From Myxococcus xanthus (GTDB lineage Bacteria; Myxococcota; Myxococcia; Myxococcales; Myxococcaceae), in contig NZ_FNOH01000009.1 of NCBI RefSeq assembly GCF_900106535.1, positions 283,931 to 347,930 of the forward strand: DNA of 64,000 bases. The letters are read 5' to 3'. Each line of letters opens with the position of its first letter. Within the stretch, counting starts at the first letter, position 1. This document shows positions 25,327 through 34,693 of the stretch, piece after piece. Below the pieces are notes generated by a model. The model was not told the origin of the DNA. It worked only from the letters and a program-made list of their open reading frames with translations, and did no database searches. Made by a program: the position numbers and the translations under genes.

Positions 25327-27023
25327 CAGTGACTCCAGTCGAGCACCAACGGCGACTCGTGCGACAGATGGGACAGGAACGTGAAGATGGCCGACCGGAC
25401 GTCGTCGTGAGGCAGGGAGAGGGCCGCGCTCACGTCGCCGACCATCTCGGCGACCGTGCGTCCATCACATTGGTCCAGCAGGAGCGCCTCGAGCGTCGAC
25501 AGCGGCTGATAGCGGATGCCCGCCGGGCTCGCGTAACACAGGACCTCGGACGTCTCCGGCGACAGCGGGCGCGCGTCCAGCAGCCGCGCCAGGTCTCGTG
25601 TGACTCGCAGGTGGTAGGGACCCAACACCGGGCGGCGCTGGAGGAGGCTGTCACGCAGGACCGACTGATGGCTCGCGCGAAGCGCCTCGGTGCGCTCGTC
25701 ACGGCGGGCCAACTCCTTCATCCGGCGTGACATGCACTGAATGTGGAACAGGCCCCGGTCCATCCACAGGCAGGCCGCCAGGTCCTCCCGCTGCGGCTCC
25801 TCGAGCGCCGGCTCAGACAGGAGCGCGGCCTCGACAGCGGCGAAGTAGCCAGCATCCATGTCCGTGGGCTCCGAGACCTTCGACGGGAGGAGCGAGACCA
25901 GCCTCGCCGCGAGCTCGAAGGCCTTGCCCTCCACGAGGCAGCGGAGCGTCCGGGGCGCCAGGACCGCCGCGGGGGTCTTGTTGACGGACACCTGGCACCG
26001 CTCCAGCAAGTAGCGCAGGTCGCGGGTGGATGCGCGCACCACTTCCCGGATGGCTTCGAATGGCTCCAGCCAACGCACGAGGTCGTTGTTGTCTCCCCAG
26101 CCCCAACGCTGAATGGGTTTGCTCGGGTGATATCCCGTGAAGAAGGTCGTCAGCAGGGCCTGGGGACGCCGCTGCCCCCGCGCCGGTTCGAAACGACGGC
26201 CGGGCTGCAGCAGCGCGCAGCGCTCCAGGACGTGCTCGCCATAGACGAGCCGATACGGAGGCTTCCAGGGCACGAGCGCCGAGTCATGAGCGCGAGTCAC
26301 CGCGGCGGCCATCCAATGCGCTCTGTCGACCGGGTAGCGCTCCAGGCGGTCTTCCCGCGGCCGCCCCGCCATGGACAGCGTGCCCCCACAGGTCGCGATA
26401 CGCGCTGGCTTCAGCCAATCGCAGAACGCGAGCGCTCCCACGGAGTCCATCTGATTCCAGAAGCCCTGCCACTGGACCGAGGCCCCCGTGGGAACGAAGG
26501 CGACATCAACCCGGCCCCGGAAGGCCTCCAGCGCTTCGCGCGTCCGGGGTGAATCCGTCACATCCACCGCGTCCAGCGCCAGCACATCCGGCGTCTCCAC
26601 CAGCAGGGCACATTGCTCCTCGCCCTCTCCCGAACACTGCGCGGGCAGGATGTGGATGCGCAGGTCCTGGGCCAGCTCGACGACGTCCCCCTCCAGGAAG
26701 GGATGGAGATTGCGAAAGCCCAGCGCCGTGAGAATCGCGCGAGCGCTCGACTCAGGCGCCGCGCCAGGCTTCGGCCTGTCGAGGAAGTAGAGGGCGACGT
26801 CTTCGCGAAGCCCCAACAGGCTGGGTGGATGGAGATGGTCGTCGTGCGCGTGGGAGAAGAAGACCGCGTCCACCGACGACAGGTCATCGAAGAACCACGC
26901 GGGACATGCAGGCTGCCGAAACTCCAGCTCCCGCAGCACCAGCACCGGGTCGATGAGAACCCTCAGAGGACCGCGCTGAATGACAAAAGAGGTGTGGCCC
27001 AGGTGCTCGATGAAAGTCTGCAC
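25326..27023 (-). CDS. MBL-fold protein with C-terminal PqqD/RRE-like domain
   Basis: Protein of 565 aa. The N-terminal half is a metallo-beta-lactamase fold with the metal motif FFSHAHDDHLHPP (His58, His60, Asp62, His63) and LGHTSFVIQRGPLRVLIDPV at the start. The middle (about 300-490) is unassigned. The last ~65 residues (YQPLSTLEALLLDQCDGRTVA onward, then EMVGDVSAALSLPHDDVRSA) look like a PqqD-type RiPP recognition element, which binds leader peptides. Such a fusion would deliver the precursor to the hydrolase or to the whole complex. Translation starts at a GTG (27023) after ggcagg. Upstream, an 82-base AT-rich gap separates it from the 713-aa gene. Confidence 0.75.
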   Translation of the reverse strand: MQTFIEHLGHTSFVIQRGPLRVLIDPVLVLRELEFRQPACPAWFFDDLSSVDAVFFSHAHDDHLHPPSLLGLREDVALYFLDRPKPGAAPESSARAILTALGFRNLHPFLEGDVVELAQDLRIHILPAQCSGEGEEQCALLVETPDVLALDAVDVTDSPRTREALEAFRGRVDVAFVPTGASVQWQGFWNQMDSVGALAFCDWLKPARIATCGGTLSMAGRPREDRLERYPVDRAHWMAAAVTRAHDSALVPWKPPYRLVYGEHVLERCALLQPGRRFEPARGQRRPQALLTTFFTGYHPSKPIQRWGWGDNNDLVRWLEPFEAIREVVRASTRDLRYLLERCQVSVNKTPAAVLAPRTLRCLVEGKAFELAARLVSLLPSKVSEPTDMDAGYFAAVEAALLSEPALEEPQREDLAACLWMDRGLFHIQCMSRRMKELARRDERTEALRASHQSVLRDSLLQRRPVLGPYHLRVTRDLARLLDARPLSPETSEVLCYASPAGIRYQPLSTLEALLLDQCDGRTVAEMVGDVSAALSLPHDDVRSAIFTFLSHLSHESPLVLDWSH

Positions 27024-27105
27024 AGCCTGCCCATTATGAATATTCAGAATTCAACGTATCAATTCACATCCCCGAGCGTCAATCCAGGCCACGGGGAATG
27101 ACGAC

Positions 27106-29247
27106 TCAGCGCGGCCGGAGCAGCTCGGACGTGCGGTGTGTGGCCAGATAGGCCTTGGCCTCAATCACCGGGGCCCCCGTCAAACCCAGCTTGACGTGCG
27201 CGAGCCGCTTATCGAAGACACTCTCTCGCGTGGCCGAGCCAGCGGGCAGATTGACCTGCGTGCGTCCCGGCCACGCCAGCAGCGCGTCACGCCGTGAGGG
27301 TGCGCAGAGCCCCCGCGTCACGAGTTCGTCGAGCAGGCGTTGCCACCGGGGCTCCTCGGCGGGCTGCGCACGTCCCTGGAACGAGCACTCGAGCCCCAGC
27401 GTCGGCAGCAACTGCGGCGCCAGGTCCAGGTTGAGCATGAAGCGATTGACGCCGAGCGGGAGGACCCACGCGAGGGTGTCCCGCAGTTGCTGGAAGTCTC
27501 CTGGCCACGCCACGGCTTCCAGGTACGCCACCACGCGCTCGGGAGGCACGTTCTTGAGCGTGAAGCGCAGGTTCTTGCTGCGCCGCGACATCATCACGCA
27601 GGCCGCATAGAGGTGTGCACCGGGAGGCAGCGCCTCGATGCAGACATCCATTCCCCGCTGAAGCTCAGGCGTGAGCGGCGCCTCATCCCCACGCAAGAGC
27701 GGAAGCCCCGCGTGCAGCGTCGCGCGGTAGGTATCCGACTTCTGCTGGTGGAGCGCTTCGTTGACGGCGACAGGCTGGTCCCGTGTGCAGAGGAACACGA
27801 TGGGCAGCGGAGGCGAGGCGACGGGCGCGTCCAGGTCGAACTCCAGCCAGAACGCGTCGACTTCCCGGTCGAGCAGCCCGCCCGGCTCAGCCCACGCTCG
27901 TGCGAAGTCGCGAATGCGCCGCCACTCGGGAGCGGCGAACAAGGGCGCTGGGAGTTCTGAGTGCGGATGCCTGCCAGCAAGCAGCGCCTGCCCGTCGTGT
28001 TTGATCCCCAGGATGAAGTCCACCCGAGGCGTCCCCTCCAGCAGCCGGACCTCGAAGCCCCCATCTCCCTCCAGCGCCGCGGGCAGCCATTCACCCAGCG
28101 CGAGCAGGCGGGCTCGCGACTCGGGAGAAAACAGCGCGGGCGGATAATCATTGTCGAAGGCCGCCAACGTCTCCTTCCAGGTGCCCGACCGAGGCGGGAG
28201 CGCCCCCGGGAGGAAGTTGTCGGTCCGCTCCGCCGCGATGCGCGCGATTCGGACGTACCGGACGAGCGCTTCGATACACAGCGCCGCCGATGCCTCGAGC
28301 GAGCCGTAGACGACGTCCCCGGCCTCGTACAGCGGCGCCACGGGCCAGAGCCCCTCCTCGCTCTGCCCGCTCAGCAGCAGGGACGCCATGGAATCCAACG
28401 TCCGCTCGAAGAGGTTGACGTCCGTCGGACGCCCCAGGTTCATCAGGGCGCTCATCGCGAGGGCGACATTCACCGCGCCGCGCACCTCCCCCTTCTCCCA
28501 GAGCGAAATGAGTTCTGCCCGAAGGGGGACCGCGAGCTGCCAGTGGTCACCCACGTGACGAACCCAGCGCGTCAGCAGATAGCCCAGCAGGAAAGGCGAA
28601 ACCGCGGGCTCACCGCGTGCGCAGCCCAGAAGCCCCTGGGTTCGAACCTTCTCGGAAACAAGCGCGGCGCGGCCCGGTAGCGACCGCCCTTCGTGCGCCG
28701 CCAGGAGCAGGAGGTCCGCGGTCGTGGCGACGTCTGCTTCAGGGGGAACACCCTCGATGGCCGCCGCCCCTGACTCGGACGATGTCTGCGCTGCGTCGCG
28801 CGACAGGAGCGCAGCGAGCGCCGGAGGTGGGTCCAGCGGCATGTTCCATTGCCTCAACGCCACCAGCGCGCGGGCCGACTCCCCCGCTTCCGACCGTTCC
28901 GAATCCGGGGAGAAACGCCAGAAGCCGGTCGACGCGCGACTGGAGAGCAGCCGCCGCACGCAGGACGCCCCATGCGCATTCGCAGCCCCCTCGCTCTCGG
29001 CCAGCGCGAGGAGAACCAGCGTTGCCGCCGCCGGCGAGTCCACCGAATGAACGCCCGCTCCCGTGGAAGCCAGCATCTCCGCGACGGGAAACTGCTCCAG
29101 TGCGGCAACCGCCGCGCCAATCGCGCCATCCAGCATTTCTGCCGTGGGCCGGATCGGCTCTCCTGGACTCTGAACAGACACGGGCTTCCTCCGAGCAACG
29201 CTGGCGAATGGACGCAAAGCGTGCCCGAGCGCGAAGCTCAGGGTCAA
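27106..29247 (-). CDS. 713-aa RiPP-cluster protein with toroid-like N-terminal repeats
   Basis: First gene of the minus-strand operon. The N-terminal half (about 45-350) has repeats like those of terpene cyclases and protein prenyltransferases (STGFWRFSPDSERSEAGESA; QSEEGLWPVAPLYEAGDVVY), which suggests an alpha/alpha toroid. The C-terminal half (about 375-713) is unrecognised; it has conserved-looking stretches such as RVDFILGIKHDGQALLAGR and LPLGVNRFMLNLDLAPQ. No DxDD cyclase motif and no metal site were seen, so enzyme activity is doubtful. The start appears to be TTG at 29247 after gagaggtga. It may be a scaffold, a cyclase-like enzyme or a recognition protein for the peptide. Confidence 0.65.
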   Translation of the reverse strand: MTLSFALGHALRPFASVARRKPVSVQSPGEPIRPTAEMLDGAIGAAVAALEQFPVAEMLASTGAGVHSVDSPAAATLVLLALAESEGAANAHGASCVRRLLSSRASTGFWRFSPDSERSEAGESARALVALRQWNMPLDPPPALAALLSRDAAQTSSESGAAAIEGVPPEADVATTADLLLLAAHEGRSLPGRAALVSEKVRTQGLLGCARGEPAVSPFLLGYLLTRWVRHVGDHWQLAVPLRAELISLWEKGEVRGAVNVALAMSALMNLGRPTDVNLFERTLDSMASLLLSGQSEEGLWPVAPLYEAGDVVYGSLEASAALCIEALVRYVRIARIAAERTDNFLPGALPPRSGTWKETLAAFDNDYPPALFSPESRARLLALGEWLPAALEGDGGFEVRLLEGTPRVDFILGIKHDGQALLAGRHPHSELPAPLFAAPEWRRIRDFARAWAEPGGLLDREVDAFWLEFDLDAPVASPPLPIVFLCTRDQPVAVNEALHQQKSDTYRATLHAGLPLLRGDEAPLTPELQRGMDVCIEALPPGAHLYAACVMMSRRSKNLRFTLKNVPPERVVAYLEAVAWPGDFQQLRDTLAWVLPLGVNRFMLNLDLAPQLLPTLGLECSFQGRAQPAEEPRWQRLLDELVTRGLCAPSRRDALLAWPGRTQVNLPAGSATRESVFDKRLAHVKLGLTGAPVIEAKAYLATHRTSELLRPR

Positions 29248-29261
29248 TCACCTCTCCATGT

Positions 29262-29280
29262 AAATTGCTGAAATCAATTT
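29262..29280. promoter_or_regulatory. Inverted repeat upstream of the RiPP operon
   Basis: AAATTG-(7 bases)-CAATTT, perfectly symmetrical, 15 bases before the TTG start of the 713-aa gene, in an AT-rich patch unusual for this window. It could be an operator, or a hairpin in the mRNA leader. No consensus -35/-10 could be assigned. Confidence 0.35.
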
Positions 29281-29358
29281 AGACCCCCACTCCTTGTAAA
29301 ATTGGCGAACTGATACTCTCGCGGCGCTCCATCCTCCACCCGGCAGCGAGGGCCCGAA

Positions 29359-29385
29359 GCCCCGGCGCGAAACACGTACCGGGGC
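29359..29385. terminator. GC hairpin between kinase and RiPP operon
   Basis: GCCCCGG/CCGGGGC arms with a 13-base loop (cgcgaaacacgta) that is nearly the loop of the hairpin at 15983. It lies about 220 bases beyond the kinase stop and before the RiPP operon promoter. Confidence 0.5.
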
Positions 29386-29399
29386 CCCTGGCGGGACGA

Positions 29400-29600
29400 C
29401 GTGTCCGCCAGCGTGAAGCCGATGCGGGTGTTACGCGCGGGGGCTTCCGGCTGCTGTTGCACGAATGGTCCGAGGAGTCGCTCCACGGGTTCCTGGTGGC
29501 GTGCAAGCACGGCCGCATGCCTCAGCCGGCGAAGCTGGTGTCCCCCGCGTGCTACGTCCAGCTCCCCGCCGTTACGGGGATGCGCGGACAGGCGCCGAGG
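29400..29600 (+). pseudogene. Possible gene remnant of unknown origin
   Basis: The 359-base gap 29248-29606 has no intact gene. One plus-strand frame here has protein-like composition (FRLLLHEWSEESLHGFLVACK, in part, then PQPAKLVSPACYVQLPAV) but lacks a credible start with a ribosome site and runs straight into antisense of the kinase. It may be the broken end of a lost gene. Family not recognised. Confidence 0.2.
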
Positions 29601-29606
29601 AGCGCT

Positions 29607-32147
<2,541 letters not shown>

Positions 32148-32228
32148 AGCGCGGAATCTACCCTGCCGGAAGTCGGGGCGCCCGGCATTCAGGATGGGCC
32201 CAGGATTTCTGGAATATCGAGACCGGCC

Positions 32229-32429
32229 TCAGCGAGACACCGGGGGCGTCTCCGGCGGCTTCGGCTTGAAGAGCGCGCACGCGCGGACCGGCTGCGGCGG
32301 GTACTTCTGAGGCAGCAGCGGGCAGAGGATGAAGGTCGTGGTCCTCGACTGGACGTAGCGAGGTGGCGCGGCGCAGCGGTGGCAAAGGCTGTCGGGAAAC
32401 GGCAGCGATTCGGGCGGGGGCGTCGTCAT
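32229..32429 (-). CDS. Small conserved Cys-containing protein
   Basis: Protein of 66 aa with Cys in SLCHRCAAPPRY, then ILCPLLPQKYPPQPVRACALF. The pattern CxxC, then C, then PxKYPxQPVxxC is one I recall in short hypothetical proteins of proteobacteria and myxobacteria, where four Cys probably hold a metal. No signal or membrane segment. It sits between the kinase and exonuclease genes. Function unknown. Confidence 0.55.
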   Translation of the reverse strand: MTTPPPESLPFPDSLCHRCAAPPRYVQSRTTTFILCPLLPQKYPPQPVRACALFKPKPPETPPVSR

Positions 32430-32528
32430 GGCCTTCGGTCCTGGAGCATCGCACGAATCCCACCACGTGCCTGGTGCTCGTGGAGAGCGGCCATGCCAGC
32501 GATGACATGGCCGCTCGCGAATACCGCT

Positions 32529-33299
32529 TCAGTCGCGCAGTTCGAGCCACACGGGAGCGTGGTCCGAGGGCTGCTTGCCCTTGCGCTCCTCGCGGTCCAC
32601 GTCCACGACCGTCAGTCGTTCGGCCACGGGCGCCGTCACGTAGAGGTGGTCGATGCGCAGGCCCAGGTTCTTCGGGAAGCCGAGCATGCGGTAATCCCAC
32701 CAGGTGAACTTCTGAACGCCAGGGTGCAGCCTGCGGAAGGCATCCGAAAGCCCGAAGGCGCCCAGGCGCTGGAGGGCATCCCGCTCCTTCAGCGTGAAGA
32801 GCGTCTGGCCTTCCCACAACTTCGGGTCATAGGTGTCGATGTCCTCGGGCGCCACGTTCCAGTCCCCGCCCAGCACCAGGGGCTCGTCGGGCTTGTGCCG
32901 TGTGTCCAGGTAGCGCCGCAGCCGGCCGTACCACTCCAGCTTGTACTGGTACTGCGGCGAGTCCACCGACTGGCCATTGGGCGCGTACGCGCTCACCACG
33001 CGGATGCCGCCCACGGTCGCCGCGATGAGGCGCGCATGCGAATCATCCACGCCGTCGGACAGGCCCTTCACGACGTCCTTCGGCTCCTCCTTCGCGAGGA
33101 TGGCGACGCCGTTGTACGTCTTCTGCCCGTGGACGGCGGCGTGGTAGCCCAACTCCCGCACGGCCTCCATGGGGAAGTCGTCGTCCACGCACTTGAGCTC
33201 CTGCAGGCAGAGGACATCCGGCTGGGCCTTCTTCAACCAGGCGAGCAGCCGTTCCTGACGGGCCCGCACCGAGTTCACGTTCCAGGTGGCGATCTTCAT
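32529..33299 (-). CDS. xthA: Exodeoxyribonuclease III (AP endonuclease family)
   Basis: Protein of 256 aa, the usual length for ExoIII/ExoA. The start at 33299 opens on the family N-terminus MKIATWNVNSVRAR; the longer upstream frame is Arg/Pro low complexity. Metal and catalytic residues are visible in CLQELK (Glu), YNGVAILAK, GDWNVAPEDID (Asp-Asn), and SDHAPVWLEL (Asp-His at the end). It cuts DNA at abasic sites and removes 3' blocks in base-excision repair. It appears to be a single-gene unit. Confidence 0.94.
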   Translation of the reverse strand: MKIATWNVNSVRARQERLLAWLKKAQPDVLCLQELKCVDDDFPMEAVRELGYHAAVHGQKTYNGVAILAKEEPKDVVKGLSDGVDDSHARLIAATVGGIRVVSAYAPNGQSVDSPQYQYKLEWYGRLRRYLDTRHKPDEPLVLGGDWNVAPEDIDTYDPKLWEGQTLFTLKERDALQRLGAFGLSDAFRRLHPGVQKFTWWDYRMLGFPKNLGLRIDHLYVTAPVAERLTVVDVDREERKGKQPSDHAPVWLELRD

Positions 33300-33496
33300 C
33301 GCGCGGACCGTCGCATGCCGCCCGCGCCCCCCGCCATGCTTTTCCCCGGCCCTGTGGCCACAGGGCCACACAGCCCCCTCCGTCCCTCTGGGAGCATGCG
33401 TGGCACGCCAGTCGCAATGACGCCGGGTGGGAGGCCGGCACACGGCCCCCCGGAGTCCCCGTCCCGGGAGCTCCGCCAGCAGTCGAGGCCGCCGCC

Positions 33497-34597
33497 ATGC
33501 GCCGCAACCACACGAAGCCCACGTCCCACTCCAGCTTCCGCCCGCCGGCCTCCGTGCGGCGCGCGCTGGTGCTGGCAAGCCTCGTGGTGCTCGGACTGGC
33601 CCTGGCGTGGGCGGATGCGCCGCTGCCCAGGGCACTGCGCGCGTGGCTGGCCGCGGAGGAGCAGTCCACGTCCAATGCGGACGCCGCGGCACCGGATGCA
33701 GCCAGTCCTCGGGGTGACGCCGCCGCGTTTCCGCCGGCTTTCGAGCAGCGCGCGACGCGTAGAGACATCGGCATCGCGCACGTCGGAGCCGCGTCCGAAG
33801 CCGCATCGGAAGGTTCGAACATCGCGCCGGACGCCGAGCTCGCGTTGCCACACAGGCATGGACGGCGCGTGGACCACTTGAGCCGGGCCCACCTGTTGCG
33901 CGACTGGGACGACCTCGCTGGCGCGCTCACCGAGTGTCGCCGTGCGATTCATGACGCCCCCGACGACGTGGCCGCCTTGGCGCTGGCGGCGGAGCTCGCC
34001 GGGCTCACGGGCCGGACGGACCTGGCCGTGCGTGCCCATGCCCAGCTCGGCCGCCTGCTTCCCCTGGATGCCCGCCCCTTGGTGCGTCAGGCAAGGCTGC
34101 TGGTGTCCCTGGGCCGCCATGCCGAAGCGGTGTCCGTGGGCGAAGAGGCCGTGCTGCGCAATCCCGAGTACGTGGAGGCCTATCAGGTGCTCGGGCGCGC
34201 GCACCTTGTGCAGGGTGAGCTGGCGAAAGCGATGCTGCGCTTCGAGCAGGCCGTCCACCTCCACCCCGAGCACGGCTACGCCCTCAACAACCTGGGCCTC
34301 ACCTACCTGCGTGCCGGAGAAGCCCAGAAGGCCGCGGACGTGCTCGTCCGGGCGGCGGAGCTGCTCCCTCACGTGGCTTATGTGCACAACAACCTGGGCG
34401 TGGCCTACGAGCGGCTCGGACAGGTGGAGGAGGCCCGGGCGGCCTATGCCGCCGCCATGCACCTGTCACCGCGCTACGTCCAGGCCCGCGTCAACGCGGA
34501 CCGGATGCGCCGCACGGCCCACGCGGACATGGCCGGCGCCCGGACGGCTCGTGAGCAGCTGCTCCCCTCCCAGGGAGAGGCGCCTGCTTCCCGGTAG
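33497..34597 (+). CDS. TPR-repeat protein with N-terminal membrane anchor
   Basis: Protein of 366 aa. A basic N-terminus is followed by a hydrophobic helix (ALVLASLVVLGLALAWAD, about residues 28-45) and then an Ala/Pro/Asp linker. From about residue 110 onward there are tandem 34-residue TPR units, for example VEAYQVLGRAHLVQGELAKA, YALNNLGLTYLRAGEAQKAA and VHNNLGVAYERLGQVEEARA. TPRs bind partner proteins; the partner is unknown. It probably exposes the repeats to the periplasm. It precedes the PBP gene by about 96 bases on the same strand and may be co-transcribed with it. Confidence 0.85.
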   Translation: MRRNHTKPTSHSSFRPPASVRRALVLASLVVLGLALAWADAPLPRALRAWLAAEEQSTSNADAAAPDAASPRGDAAAFPPAFEQRATRRDIGIAHVGAASEAASEGSNIAPDAELALPHRHGRRVDHLSRAHLLRDWDDLAGALTECRRAIHDAPDDVAALALAAELAGLTGRTDLAVRAHAQLGRLLPLDARPLVRQARLLVSLGRHAEAVSVGEEAVLRNPEYVEAYQVLGRAHLVQGELAKAMLRFEQAVHLHPEHGYALNNLGLTYLRAGEAQKAADVLVRAAELLPHVAYVHNNLGVAYERLGQVEEARAAYAAAMHLSPRYVQARVNADRMRRTAHADMAGARTAREQLLPSQGEAPASR

Positions 34598-34693
34598 CGC
34601 CTTCCTGCCTGGAGGCCCTGCGCCGGGCGAGCCTCCAGAGCGGTTCCCGTTCGGTGTCCCCCGGTCTAACCTGCGGACTTTCTTTCCAGCGCA

